A stretch of 64,000 nt of DNA from the NCBI GenBank assembly GCA_006503475.1, contig RSEH01000018.1:62001-126000 (forward strand). The letters run 5' to 3'. Shown piece by piece: positions 29,238 through 39,537 of this stretch. Position 1 is the stretch's first letter; the number at the start of each line of letters is the position of its first letter. The stretch comes from Stentor roeselii. Lineage: Eukaryota > Ciliophora > Heterotrichea > Heterotrichida > Stentoridae. The notes under the pieces were generated by a model, which had not been told where the DNA came from, ran no database searches, and was given only the letters and a program-made list of their open reading frames with translations. A program made the translations under genes and the position numbers.

Positions 29238-29384
29238 GAATCTAAATCTTGAAGAAAAGTCTTAATTAATTTTAAAAGAAATCTCATAAAACTGAAAAAT
29301 TTGATAGTTAAGAGTATGAAAATTTGATTCCTTAACTCGAAAATCCCTTCAAACCCTAACTAAAATTTCTAATTCTAATAAACC

Positions 29385-31088
29385 TTACTTCTTACTCTTC
29401 ATCTTCTGGTTAATCACGACAAATTCATCAGTAAGTCCTTTTTCAAGTCCCTTCTCCAACTGCAAGTCAATATTACTTTCAAGTACTTCCAAATCCTCTA
29501 AAAACTCTTTATTTTTCTCAAGTACCTCTCCAGCGATGACCTCTCTCCAAGCCAAGGACTCTTTCTTAGCCTCTTCCAGTTTTCCTTCCTCAACCAGCTT
29601 AACAGCAGCTCTTCTTCCAGCCCTCATCAAGACTTCGGGATTAACATCATTTAAATCCAAGTCCTTATCAAAAACCACATTTTGCACTTTAGTAATAACC
29701 TTCAAATACCTTCTTCCATCAGGTCCTTTAAATCGAAAAGTCGCTTGAATCGGAATTTGCTTTATTTCCTGTTTAACAATTCCCAGTCTTTCCAACTGTT
29801 CATCACTCTTCAAAGTATACTGAAAAGAAAAAGAAGTTGCATTATTCGCATTTCCAATAAACTTCTTCAAGGTAGACCCGTCATTAGACAAATATTTCGG
29901 TTTTTCATTATGAAATTGAATGGACCTATGCAGAAAAATCTCAACAGCGACATTCGTAGCGATGACCTCTTGCGACATGATTTCAGCGAATTGCCCTACA
30001 AGTGCCTCAGGGGCGACTTTGACGATATCGCCTTGAGTTTCAAAAGTGACAAAGTTAAGAGCTTCTAGTTTACAGTCCTGCCCTTCAATAGTGATGACTG
30101 AGACACTAACACCCAGTTCTTTCGCGATACTTCCAACTTCTTTATAAAAATCATCTTGAGGCACCTCTGCAGTCAAGTCGCCTACACCAATATTCGCAAG
30201 TCCATCAGTGCAAATCACGACTTGTGAACCAGGACCCGCTTCTGAAGCTAAAACAATTGAAAAAAGCAAGGCCGGGCCTAGAGCTGTTCCACCTTTCGCT
30301 CCTAATGACATGATTTTAGACCGAAGACTGTCAAATGACTGACGAATTGGAAGATTTATAAACTTTCCACGTTGATTCTGAGAAAAATCCATCAAATCTG
30401 AGAAGTTTTCAGCAACTGGTCGAGGAATCGACTCACTTAAAGACCCGTCGCCGATGATTTGGACGATGTTGTTGAAGGAAACGAGACCTACACGTTTATT
30501 TGGGAATTTTTCATGAATTGTTTTGAGTTGGTTGTCAACTGCAGCTTGCATGCATTGAAGACGAGAGATTTTATTGAATTTTCCGAGGGATGTACCTGGT
30601 AAGTTGATGGTTATGTCTTGTTGGATTTGCTTTTTCAAGCACATTGATCCTGAAATGTCGATGCAAAATATTACAGATGAGGATTCTAGATTACTGATGT
30701 TTTCTGAAGTCACTTGGGAAGGTTGACTTATGTCTTCTAGTAAGTAATTCTGCTCGATTTGCTCTGGAAACTCTCCCAGGTCAAGGGTTATCTGGTTTTG
30801 ATGGCTGCAGAAATCGCATGTCCAGATTTTAACTGAGTCAATTTCTTGAAGTGAACTGGAACTGCTTAAGAAAGAACCGCAGATTAAGCAACTTGTTGGG
30901 TCACCTGTTGAAAGGTTTGGAATTAACTTTAGACAGTTTAGGTTTAGCTCGAAAAAATTGGTGTCTATCCATTTCTTTTCCGGAACTGGAGCTGGAATTG
31001 ATGAGGGTGTAGATGATGGAACTGATGACGTCGTCGGGATGGTTGGTCTTGATGATGTGAATCGGGAGTATGAGCTGATGCACTCCAT
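29385..31088 (-). CDS. vWA-domain protein with C4 zinc finger
   Basis: 567 residues, start context AATAAATG. A Ser/Thr/Pro-rich N-terminus is followed by a zinc finger (CLICG near residue 67 and CDFCS near 90, Sec23/24-like). A von Willebrand A domain follows from about 140, with a complete MIDAS metal site: DISGS, the Thr of GGTALG and the Asp of CTDGLAN. A beta-sandwich-like region and a helical, acidic C-terminus complete it. The order zinc finger, vWA and trailing helices resembles a family of intracellular vWA proteins known from amoebae and ciliates. It probably binds partner proteins through the metal site. Partner unknown. Confidence 0.8.
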   Translation of the reverse strand: MECISSYSRFTSSRPTIPTTSSVPSSTPSSIPAPVPEKKWIDTNFFELNLNCLKLIPNLSTGDPTSCLICGSFLSSSSSLQEIDSVKIWTCDFCSHQNQITLDLGEFPEQIEQNYLLEDISQPSQVTSENISNLESSSVIFCIDISGSMCLKKQIQQDITINLPGTSLGKFNKISRLQCMQAAVDNQLKTIHEKFPNKRVGLVSFNNIVQIIGDGSLSESIPRPVAENFSDLMDFSQNQRGKFINLPIRQSFDSLRSKIMSLGAKGGTALGPALLFSIVLASEAGPGSQVVICTDGLANIGVGDLTAEVPQDDFYKEVGSIAKELGVSVSVITIEGQDCKLEALNFVTFETQGDIVKVAPEALVGQFAEIMSQEVIATNVAVEIFLHRSIQFHNEKPKYLSNDGSTLKKFIGNANNATSFSFQYTLKSDEQLERLGIVKQEIKQIPIQATFRFKGPDGRRYLKVITKVQNVVFDKDLDLNDVNPEVLMRAGRRAAVKLVEEGKLEEAKKESLAWREVIAGEVLEKNKEFLEDLEVLESNIDLQLEKGLEKGLTDEFVVINQKMKSKK

Positions 31089-31362
31089 TTATTTGGCCTT
31101 ATTTATATAAAAAATTTATGAACACCCCCAAATTCCATGACAGAATAAATCAGATCTAAGCATCAACAAAAGTTCTAAACTAGGAAAAATTTAATCCAAG
31201 AGCCATTAATCAATCAATTCATCTTTAATATAATGAAATCACTTCCACCTGATGTAAACTGATATAAATCCAACCCATTCCTTAAAACCAATCATTCAAA
31301 TCATCAAGTCAACCCCATCCAACTTTCACCAAAAAAAAAACAATAAACTTAAACCCTTCAAC

Positions 31363-32040
31363 TTAAGCTTTATCATCTACTTTCTCCTCCGCCTCATCCC
31401 CTTTCCTACTTTTAACCACTCCATCCCTAAAGTACAAAGCAAAGGCAAAAATCATTCCAAACCCAAGATAAAGAAAAGCAGTTAAAGTGGCTAAAGCAGG
31501 TCCATTAGTAGAGCAGATCTTCGTGGAATGAACAGCCAAGCAATTAACTTCAAACCCTGCCTTAGTGACCCCTGCCCAAATAGCAATAGCAAGAATATGA
31601 CAAAGCAAAGAAATCCCAGGCCACAGAAGTCCAAGCCACCATCGATTGACCGGTTTTTCAAAGAGCATCCAAACAACAAACCCGATCCAAACCATGACAA
31701 AAATGAGTGCCATTAACTCGAAAAACAAATAAGCAGCTCCCGCATCATACAACCTTTTAAAAACAGTGCAAAGTTCATCATAACCGTCTAAATCACAGAC
31801 CTTATCCTTGACATCATCATAATTATCGTTCTTCCATTTCTTGCTGCTTCCAGTCACACTGATAAGTCCTCCTTCCCACTCAGTCTCGTCCTGTCCTTTC
31901 CTGACCCACCTTCTCGTCCCAACACATCCGAAAAGAAAAACAATTAAAACATACTGAAAGAAAAGTGTTAAATAAAGCCAGTATCTCAGTTGCATGCACA
32001 GGACTCTTTTTGAAACTTTAAAGATATTCTGGGTTTCCAT
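31363..32040 (-). CDS. Four-helix membrane protein, tetraspan type
   Basis: 225 residues, start context TTATAAATG. Four hydrophobic helices are visible (LYLTLFFQYVLIVFLFGCVG, ELMALIFVMVWIGFVVWML, LLWPGISLLCHILAIAIWAG and ALATLTAFLYLGFGMIFAF). The first extracellular loop carries a GGLISVTG segment and two Cys (KVCDLDGYDELCTVF), the second loop two more (VNCLAVHSTKICS). This claudin/tetraspan-like layout is shared by many unrelated families. The cytosolic tail is charged. Function unknown. Confidence 0.75.
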   Translation of the reverse strand: METQNIFKVSKRVLCMQLRYWLYLTLFFQYVLIVFLFGCVGTRRWVRKGQDETEWEGGLISVTGSSKKWKNDNYDDVKDKVCDLDGYDELCTVFKRLYDAGAAYLFFELMALIFVMVWIGFVVWMLFEKPVNRWWLGLLWPGISLLCHILAIAIWAGVTKAGFEVNCLAVHSTKICSTNGPALATLTAFLYLGFGMIFAFALYFRDGVVKSRKGDEAEEKVDDKA

Positions 32041-32051
32041 TTATAAGTGAA

Positions 32052-32462
32052 TTAAACTTTTTCATTCTTAGCGCTTAAACGCTTCACTGCTTCGAATTCG
32101 TTTTTAAGATTTTCGATTTCAGTTGATTCAGGTCCGAAAAGTTGTCGATTTTTCACCCATTCTTCTTCTCGATCAGCTAACTCGTGAGTTCTTTGAATCA
32201 CGGATAAACGCATTTCGATCTTCTCGTCGTCTGTGTCGTCTTGGGAAAGTTTTATTAGGTGGTCGATTATTTTTTCCTGGCTGAATTTTATACTTTGTTT
32301 TGATGGGTTTATTTTTAGGTCGACCTTTTCGAATGGACGGAATAATTTTGATCGGAGGTCTTGGAATAGAGAATCTGGAGAGAAGTAGATTAGAGGGAAA
32401 CCTAGCGAGTAACCGAGAAGGAAGGAGGAGGATACTGGAGCTTTTGAGAAGAATTGGCCCAT
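32052..32462 (-). CDS. Small myristoyl-type protein, unknown
   Basis: 136 residues starting MGQFFSKAP: Gly2 with Ser6 and Lys7 is an N-myristoylation pattern. A short hydrophobic part (FLLGYSLGFPLIYF) is followed by charged helices (SIKFSQEKIIDHLIKLSQ..., RTHELADREEEWVKNRQLFG). The ATG follows AATAAA... within a G-poor leader. It ends 11 nt before the start of the tetraspan gene on the same strand. No family recognised. Confidence 0.65.
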   Translation of the reverse strand: MGQFFSKAPVSSSFLLGYSLGFPLIYFSPDSLFQDLRSKLFRPFEKVDLKINPSKQSIKFSQEKIIDHLIKLSQDDTDDEKIEMRLSVIQRTHELADREEEWVKNRQLFGPESTEIENLKNEFEAVKRLSAKNEKV

Positions 32463-32556
32463 TTTATTAGATTGGAAATAATGAGTGAGTTTTGGCTGGA
32501 TGGATTTGGGGTTTAATGTTTTTTTAAGGATTATTTGAGAGGATTGAGTATTTATA

Positions 32557-32675
32557 GAAGAAAATCAGAATTTTTTGTAGAAGAAAATCAGAATTTTATT
32601 GAAGAAAATCAGAATTTTATTGAAGAAAATCAGAATTTTATTGGAGAAAATCAGAATTTTATTGAATGAAATCAG
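32557..32675 (+). repeat. 21-nt tandem repeat, about 5.6 copies
   Basis: Units start at 32557, 32580, 32601, 32622, 32643 and 32664 (partial). Each contains GAAAATCAGAATTTTATT or a close variant; units two to four are identical and the first is 23 nt. The array sits in the gap between the divergent genes at 32462 (minus) and 32714 (plus). Confidence 0.9.
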
Positions 32676-32713
32676 TCTTTTTCTTTAACAGAATAATTTT
32701 ACTAAGAAATATT

Positions 32714-33826
32714 ATGGCAGTACTTTTACAAACTTCTTTAGGTGATATAGTTATAGACCTCTACACAAGCCATAGTCCTAAAACATGCAAGAACTTTTTA
32801 AAGCTCTGCAAGATAAAACATTATAACAACTCGTTGTTTTCTCCTATTCAAAAAGACTTTGTTGTATCAATCGTGCCTCCTGGTCGTGATGTTTCGATAT
32901 TTGGGTATTTTATAGATAGTCTTCTTGAAGGTCCTGATCAGAATTTCTTTGAAGATGAACTTTCGAGCGAGTTGCGTCATGATAGACCTGGAATAGTTTC
33001 AATGTCTAACCGAGGTCCAGATATGAATGCTTCAAGTGTACTTTTCAAATAGTTTTTCATCACGCTTTCTCATTCTCTTGACTCTCTGAACAAGAAACAC
33101 TCAATATTTGGGATTGTTGAGGAAGGTCTTCATATATTAACTTCAATCAATTCAGCTATTTGTGACTCTTCAGGACGGCCTTACCGAGACATCCGCATTA
33201 AACACACTTATATACTTGATGACCCTTTCGAAGACTTACCTGGCTTGGTTGTTCCTCCTTCGCCTGAGGTTCTCAGAGAAAGTGAAAGGCTCTTAGACGA
33301 CGAACAGATCGACGACCAGGTCACTGAAGAAATGGTTCAGGAAAAGATTAAAGAACATGAAGCAAAGATCAGGGCTGTTACTTTAGAATTGATTGGAGAC
33401 ATTCCTGATGCTGATGTCAAACCACCTGAAAATGTGGCTTTTGTTTGCAAGTTGCACCCTGTCACTAATGATCAGGACTTGTTTTTGTTGTTTTCAAGGT
33501 TTGGACCTATCAACTCTTGTCAGGTCATTCGAGACTTTAAGACTGGACAGAGCTTGCAGTATGCTTTTATTGAGTTTCAGAATGTTAGGGACTGCGAAGA
33601 AGCGGTACTTAAAATGGATGGTGTCCTGGTTGACAGAAAACGGATAAAAGTAGATTTTTCTCAATCAGTCTCTAAAATCTGGAACAAACACCGACAAGGC
33701 CGAAGACATTTAGAGTCGAAACAAGGTATCGAAATAAAAAAAACCTTATACGGAGCCAAATCCGAACAAGACAGACACAAGCTAGTCTTCGAGTTCCAAG
33801 ACCTTCCAAAAAAACGAGGAACTTAA
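32714..33826 (+). CDS. PPIL4: Cyclophilin-RRM protein, PPIL4 orthologue
   Basis: 365 residues after removal of a 15-nt intron at 33038-33052. The start at 32714 (MAVLLQTSLGDIVIDLYTSHSPK) matches the conserved beginning of PPIL4; an ATG at 32666 lies in the last copy of the upstream tandem repeat and would add 16 unlikely residues. Cyclophilin domain about 1-165 (RPGIVSMSNRGPDMNASS, joined by splicing to FFITLSHSLDSL). The linker DDPFEDLPGL is diagnostic of PPIL4. The RRM has RNP2 (VAFVCKL) and RNP1 (YAFIEF). A spliceosome-associated peptidyl-prolyl isomerase of the nucleus is expected. The catalytic Arg region is diverged (VPPGRDVSIFGYF), so isomerase activity is uncertain. Confidence 0.92.
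33038..33052 (+). other. 15-nt intron in PPIL4
   Basis: GTACTTTTCAAATAG: GTA start, A at position 10, TAG end (also the in-frame stop). Removal restores the conserved cyclophilin core NASSFFITLSHSLDSLN, the strongest single proof of 15-nt introns in this window. Confidence 0.95.
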
Positions 33827-34227
33827 GAATATTTGGTTTTTTTAACTAATCTCCCAACAACAGGATAATTTTTCTTGATTTTGTAAAAATTCTTCCATTC
33901 TTTCAATGTTTCCTGTTCTTTTGCTGTCAAAATGTCTTCTTTGTTGAGGTCGCATTCATTAAGACTCATTCTTGCAAGTGCGACTGTCGCGTCTTTTCCT
34001 GCGAAGACTGAGTAGCTTCCATTAGGTTTGTAAAAATCACTTGAAGAGACATCAAAGACAAGAGTATCGACCCCAACATAGGTTTTTCCAGAGGAACCAT
34101 TGAATTTGGCGAGTTCTTGTAAATTGAATTCTGGCAAGGATGAATAGGGATCACGTACAAAGAACAAGTAATAGACTAATAGTAGTGGCAAAGCAATAAC
34201 TATGATCAAGAAGATAAAGTCTGGCAT
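33823..34227 (-). CDS. MAPR/PGRMC-type haem-binding protein
   Basis: 134 residues, start context TTATAAATG. One N-terminal membrane anchor (FIFLIIVIALPLLLVYYLFF) and a cytochrome-b5-like domain: FNLQELAKFNG, YVGVDTLVFDVSSSDFYKPNGSYSVFAGKDATVALAR. This is the membrane-associated progesterone receptor signature, with the haem-ligand Tyr of the F-Y-x-P-x-G-x-Y segment in place. The family sits in the ER and supports P450 and sterol metabolism. Its stop codon overlaps the PPIL4 stop on the opposite strand (shared TTAA). Confidence 0.9.
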   Translation of the reverse strand: MPDFIFLIIVIALPLLLVYYLFFVRDPYSSLPEFNLQELAKFNGSSGKTYVGVDTLVFDVSSSDFYKPNGSYSVFAGKDATVALARMSLNECDLNKEDILTAKEQETLKEWKNFYKIKKNYPVVGRLVKKTKYS

Positions 34228-34386
34228 TTATAAAAAGATTAAAAAGTAGACTTTTAATACTGGCGATGAATACTCTGAGATAAATATGCTTAGATTTTTA
34301 CATGATTATGAAAGAATCTAATTGAAAGATAACATACCAATTAATTTGACTTAATCATCATATTAAATGAGTAATTTTAAGTTAAT

Positions 34387-36558
34387 TCAACATATGCAAA
34401 CTTTTTCTTGCCCAGTCTGTACCGGACATTGATTCATATCTATTCTTCGATATCTTTCAACATAAATTTGATACCCCCTTAGGTACTCCTCAAAGATAGT
34501 TCTCTGAATCTTTCCATCCAAATTAATCTTGAGCCTTTTATACTCACTAGCCTGAGCAGCATAAAACGATATCTCAATCACAGCCGTACTTTTTTCACTA
34601 ACATCAACATTCATCCTAAATAAAGTATTCCCGCCATCCTCTTCTCTCTTCATTACAAACTCCTCAACTTTCAAAGTCTTTCCAAAACTAATTGTCTGAC
34701 ATTCTTTACTATTTCTAAATGTGTTGATTTTTTCAAAGACGTTCATCGCCATTTTTTCCAAAACATTGATGACAAAAGTTGAATCTTTATCAATTTCTTC
34801 GAAGTCTCTGCAAAGGCAATACAAGTTTTGAATTTTCATATCATTGCAAGTTCGATCATCAGGAATTTCTTCTAAAAAAAGTGAAACAGCTGTTGAAACA
34901 GGTAAAGAAGATTTTAATGACTGGTAAATTTGAGATGAAGGATCCATGCTGCCATATGGAAAAGTTGCTAAATGAAGGAAAGATAAATACCAGTCAAATC
35001 GACTTATTAGTCTTTCTGTGTTGTGGGTTAGAATAGAATGAGTGTTTTTGCCAAGTTGTTGGATTAGTGATTGTTTTGTGATGATTAAATGGAATGGGTG
35101 CTTGTTTTCGTAGAAACCTTCGATTGATCTGTCCCATTCCATCACTCTTCGGCCGTGGTCACCTGCAAGGACTATCAAAAAATCTTCTTTGGTTTCTTTG
35201 TAGGAATTGATTAACCATTCTAGACCTTCTTTTAAGTCATCATCAAGAGTTTTAACTATTGTTCCTGTGTTTTCATGAGCTATTGAGGTGTGCATATATG
35301 TGAATTTATTGATACCCTTATAATTCCTTACAAAACTTCTCAAATACTCAAACAAGAACCAATGTCCATTTTTATTTCCAAAGCATCTCGGTTTTTGTAC
35401 AAAATCCGTATAAGCAAAAACATTCTTCGCAGCATTCCAAAAGTTCAAAAGTTTAGCATCAGTATAAACTTTTCTTCCAATATCATCACAAAAGAAGTTC
35501 CAAACAGTATCATATTCAAAAAGAGTAACAAATCCCATCCTTTCATAATGTTTCCACAAAGACGTATTTTGAATAGCCTGATACTTAGTATCAAAAGCAT
35601 CTTCATTGTTATTAAATCCTTTAATCTCCGCAACATGCTCTTGAAAATTTTTCCCAAGTAAAAGACTGACAAGATTAGGCCGCGTATTTTCTCCATGAGC
35701 GTTATTATTAAGAAAATCATAAACGACGTAATCTTTCGAGTTGACCAGTTGATTATTCAAGTAATTTATCGTTGTTTTCAAATTCCTGTAAAAGTGACTC
35801 CTCGACATCGAATCTAAGATAATCATATGCAAGTTAAAAGGAGTGAATGAAGAAAGTCCAAGTGACTTAATCAAAGAAGACGTGATTGACTTCGCACGAT
35901 TCGCGGCTTCACTGTTGAAATGGTTTCGAACGTAAGCCGCTTTTAACATGTTTGAACATTTGACCATCAAAAACTCGCGGTCTGACATTTCAACTCTTTT
36001 AATTCCTTGAAAACCTGCCCAGTTCGCTTTGTACTCAACTCGACCGAAACGTTCTTTATCTGAAGGAAGACTCGTAAAATACATACCTGAGGAACTTGGA
36101 CATTCAATAGAAATTGTGTTGTTTTCGACTGATTTCACTACTTCTACCTTCGTCGAATCCTTACAGCGAGTGAAGGACTTTTGAGGGAAGTAAATTGATG
36201 CTTGCTCATCACTGTAACCTGTTGATTTTGGAGAGCATTTTATTGAAGGATTGATTTTTCGATCTTTTTCAAGTTTTGCAGTTGTAAGGAGTGTGTTTTC
36301 AGCATTTTCTGAAAAAGTTTCGTTTGGGTTTGATGAAGGGTTAAATCGTTGAGAAGAGAGTTTCCATGTTGAGTTCAAGTCTTCTGCGGTTATTAGTTTT
36401 TGGGACTTTTGGGAAGAACTTGAATCGGGGGAAAGAATGAGGAAGGTTTGATTTAGTTCAGATGAGTAGTGATAAAAGAGAAGGGGTAGGATGCTTAGAA
36501 AAGATACAATGATAATTAGAAGAAGGATCTTTGTTTCAATTCTACTTAACAGAGCCAT
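34387..36558 (-). CDS. DUF229 membrane ectoenzyme-like protein
   Basis: 723 residues, start context AATAAATG. Type II membrane topology: a short cytosolic part, one span (ILLLIIIVSFLSILPLLFYHY), then a large luminal or extracellular domain. The DUF229 (sulfatase/alkaline-phosphatase-superfamily) core is marked by LHMIILDSMSRSHFYRNL, NAHGENTRPNLVSLLLG and FLIVLAGDHGRRV, which carry the Asp, Ser and His-type metal ligands of that fold. Several Cys pairs suggest disulphides (ending MNQCPVQTGQEKVCIC). The substrate is unknown; proteins of this family are widespread and abundant in nematodes and ciliates. Confidence 0.85.
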   Translation of the reverse strand: MALLSRIETKILLLIIIVSFLSILPLLFYHYSSELNQTFLILSPDSSSSQKSQKLITAEDLNSTWKLSSQRFNPSSNPNETFSENAENTLLTTAKLEKDRKINPSIKCSPKSTGYSDEQASIYFPQKSFTRCKDSTKVEVVKSVENNTISIECPSSSGMYFTSLPSDKERFGRVEYKANWAGFQGIKRVEMSDREFLMVKCSNMLKAAYVRNHFNSEAANRAKSITSSLIKSLGLSSFTPFNLHMIILDSMSRSHFYRNLKTTINYLNNQLVNSKDYVVYDFLNNNAHGENTRPNLVSLLLGKNFQEHVAEIKGFNNNEDAFDTKYQAIQNTSLWKHYERMGFVTLFEYDTVWNFFCDDIGRKVYTDAKLLNFWNAAKNVFAYTDFVQKPRCFGNKNGHWFLFEYLRSFVRNYKGINKFTYMHTSIAHENTGTIVKTLDDDLKEGLEWLINSYKETKEDFLIVLAGDHGRRVMEWDRSIEGFYENKHPFHLIITKQSLIQQLGKNTHSILTHNTERLISRFDWYLSFLHLATFPYGSMDPSSQIYQSLKSSLPVSTAVSLFLEEIPDDRTCNDMKIQNLYCLCRDFEEIDKDSTFVINVLEKMAMNVFEKINTFRNSKECQTISFGKTLKVEEFVMKREEDGGNTLFRMNVDVSEKSTAVIEISFYAAQASEYKRLKINLDGKIQRTIFEEYLRGYQIYVERYRRIDMNQCPVQTGQEKVCIC

Positions 36559-36609
36559 TTATTGATAATGAGATGGAAGTTTAGGAAGTAGGGGTTAGGT
36601 TTTAGATTT

Positions 36610-37443
36610 TCAGGGCTTTCCTAAGTGAACTTGGAAAACTGTTGCGTTGCTTCCGCATTTGGGGCAGATGTCGTCGTTTTTGCATCTTTCGCATACTGTG
36701 TGTGAGCAAGGGATGTTTATAAATAACATCTCACCCTCCTGACAAGAAACACATCTTATATATTTTTTATATTCCTCAATACTTTGATTAAGTTTCGGAA
36801 TCTGTCCAGCTTTAATATCCTTATCTTTATCCTTAGCACTGATTTCTTTAAGTAATTTTTGAGTCCTTTCATGTAAGACCATAAGATCCTTATCCCTAAT
36901 AAGGCTAGCATCAATTTTTCTCTCATATTTCGGATCCCCAGGTGTCGGTAACTTGAGGTCTTTTTTAATAGAAACCATGACAGGCATTTTAGGATTCACA
37001 TAATATTTCAATTCATTTTCAGTATGGCAAAACCCGCATCCATTGCCCTTAGAACAAACATTCGGATCAAGCCATTCATTATTGTGAGTGAAAACATTGA
37101 AACAAGGTTTAGATTCATAAATATAAAGACACTTATCAAAAGCTCTTCTTCTTTCCTTAGGACAATGATAATAAAAACACCCTTGTCTTTTACAGTTCAT
37201 TTTTTTACAGGGATGTGTAAATTTCTCAACAGGTTCATAATCAAGTTGCGGAATGACGATTTTAAGCTGTTGTCTATTAAAGTTATTCTGAGCTAAATTG
37301 AAACTATTCTCATTTTCCAAGATCATTAAAACCTCATCAGTCGACTTGTTCATCGTTGATCCAAGTAACTCAATCAGGCGATTTTCTGAAATATTAGGAA
37401 ACATTGATGAGTAGAACTGAAAAGCATTCAATCCAGGATCCAT
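36610..37443 (-). CDS. CCCH zinc-finger plus RING protein (Unkempt-like)
   Basis: 277 residues. A short N-terminal helical region (residues 1-50) resembles a ubiquitin-binding CUE-type fold. Two CCCH fingers follow: CKKMNCKRQGCFYYHC, then CLYIYESKPCFNV... and CSKGNGCGFCH, in the spacing seen in Unkempt and plant TZF RNA-binding proteins. The C-terminus has a RING (CVSC, CSHTVCERC, CPKCG). RNA binding plus ubiquitin ligation is the usual inferred combination. The start ATG is followed by DPGLNAFQFYSSMFP. Confidence 0.8.
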   Translation of the reverse strand: MDPGLNAFQFYSSMFPNISENRLIELLGSTMNKSTDEVLMILENENSFNLAQNNFNRQQLKIVIPQLDYEPVEKFTHPCKKMNCKRQGCFYYHCPKERRRAFDKCLYIYESKPCFNVFTHNNEWLDPNVCSKGNGCGFCHTENELKYYVNPKMPVMVSIKKDLKLPTPGDPKYERKIDASLIRDKDLMVLHERTQKLLKEISAKDKDKDIKAGQIPKLNQSIEEYKKYIRCVSCQEGEMLFINIPCSHTVCERCKNDDICPKCGSNATVFQVHLGKP

Positions 37444-37463
37444 ATTCTACTTAAATTATTATT

Positions 37464-39389
37464 TTAATCAAATTTCCGAACTTTCTTTATCAAACTTTCA
37501 ATTATACCAGTGTATCGATTTTCCAGGTTTTTTCTTCTTAGCTTTAAAGTAGGAGAAATCATTTCTTCTGAAATCCAAGATTCTGCCTCCAAATGAATCG
37601 CTTTTACTTTTTCGATTTCTGTTAAACCTGCCAGGATCATTTTTTCGTTGATATCGGAAAAAACTGCTGAAATCACTGAAGGCGACTGGCAGAGTTCTTG
37701 AAATGCGACATCGAATGGAGCGAGTTTTTCTCTTAACAGTCGCTCATTCGGTACTATGACTGCAACGACTAAGTCCTCTCTGATAGTAGCGAAGATAGAC
37801 TCTACAAATCTGCTATCTCTACAAACCAATTCAATCTTTTGAATAGAAATCGCTTTCTGATTGTTTAAAATGAACAAAGAATGCAAGCAATCAATAAAGG
37901 TAAATGAAAGATTCGATTTATTCAAAAGAAAAACATCTCCAGTCGCATACCATCCATCAAAATCAACAGGTCTCAATTCTTTATAATACCCTGAAAAGAG
38001 TTTCTGACTTTTCACATAAAGTTCTCCATAGACCTTGCCTTCCAATCCTAAAATTTCAAATTCCTTGATTTTTCTCAATTTAAAAGAATACCCTGCAAGA
38101 GGTCCTCCTAAGTGAAAGGCCGAGTTATCTCCAGGTTCAGAGCACATGCAAGTGACAAGAGTTTCAATCGATCCATACCCTTGAAGAATCTCGCAAGACA
38201 AGACGAGTCTAAGGTACTCGATGACGTCTTTTCGATATAAAGTCGATCCAGATATCATGAGTCTCATTTTCCCTCCAAGTGTCTGACGCACTTTTTTAAA
38301 GACCAGTTTATCATAAACCATACTTTTCAAATTTCCTGACTTTTGATAAGAACTTCTCTTTGACTGAAGAGCTTTATTAAATAGAGCTTTTGAAGTTTTA
38401 GAATTTTTTAATAACTTTTCTTGGACCCCGTCGTAGATTTTTTCAAGAAGCTTGGAAATGCCTAGAGTGAGAGTTGGTTTAAAGGACTTGATATCGTCGA
38501 TGAACTCGATTGAATTTATATCTGTGAAAGCGATTGAAGCTCCTGAGACGAGAATTTTATATAAAATTGCACGTTCCCACATTAAGGCGAGAGGAACATA
38601 TGACAAGTAAATATCTCGAGTTGCCAGGTTTAACCCAGGAATATCCGCTCCAAGAATAGAAGAAAGAAAACTCTTATTTGAAATGATGCAGATTTTTATA
38701 TCACCCGTCACACCACTGGTCAATGACAAGGTAAACACTTCGGAGTACCTATTCGAGTTTTCCTTTCTGTGACTCTTGCTGCAGTAGTAGTCTAATTTCA
38801 CCTTTGCCTGCTCAGCTTGATGAAGTTCTTGAAAGTCAGGCTTTTGCATTAAAAAGACTTGAGAAAGATGAGTTTTTCTTTCTTTGTTTAAAGTTAGTAA
38901 CTTTAAAAGATTTGCTCGATCACAGCAGATAAATTCTACTTCAAGTCTTCGAATCATCTCAGCTAAGTTGTCAGAAGAACTGTTTTCAACCAAGCCGACT
39001 GAAGTGATTCCTAGTTTCGAGCACGCGATGTCAAATATAAGCCATTCTGGCTTGTTTTTAGAAAGAATTCCACAAAGGACTAAACCTTGACTGTTAGGTT
39101 TCAATCTTTGACTCATGAGGAAAGATGAACATTTCTCTACTTTTTTCATCACTGAGCGAAAAGTAAGCCATCTGTGTCCTTCGTTTAAATAATGTGTCTT
39201 GCTCATTATTTTTTTTGTTGGGATTTCTTCAGAGACGGACCTGAGTGATTTTTACTTTATTAGAGAGTAAAGAGTTTCATGCGTTATTTGAGGGATTTCT
39301 TGAGGACTTTTGAAAATACTGGAAAAGTCTTCGGTTTCTGAGTTTTCTACTTCTGTTGAGTAAATGTGTTTGCTTTTGTGTCCTCCCAT
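37464..39389 (-). CDS. Diverged long-chain acyl-CoA synthetase with myristoyl-type N-terminus
   Basis: 636 residues after removing a 15-nt intron at 39241-39255, which adds the first exon from 39389 (MGGHKSKHIYS...). MGGHKS is a good N-myristoylation site. Adenylate-forming family motifs: the P-loop LTSGVTGDIKI (TSGTTG-PKG in the family), LQGYGSIET, GWYATGDVF, and near the end PTLKLRRKNLENRY, which carries the catalytic Lys region of ACSLs. The normally strict IDRKK motif reads IDCLHSLF, so a nucleotide-contacting Arg is missing. Expected role: activation of long-chain fatty acids; activity is doubtful. The join gives a normal ACSL N-terminus (ETLYSLIKSVSEEIP...). Confidence 0.85.
39241..39255 (-). 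other. 15-nt intron in acyl-CoA synthetase gene
   Basis: GTAAAAATCACTCAG on the minus strand. GTA start, A at position 10, CAG end, in-frame TAA inside. Removal adds a 46-codon N-terminal exon in phase. Confidence 0.85.
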
Positions 39390-39537
39390 TTTTCAACAAG
39401 TTTTTAAGAGAGAAGAATTTTTTATGTATTTTTTTTTGGTTATGGTTTTGGAATGTTCGATTTTTTTTTGAGGGATTTTTTTTTTTGAGGTTTAAAAAGT
39501 TGTGATTTTGGATTTTTTATGATTAGATAATATTTTT

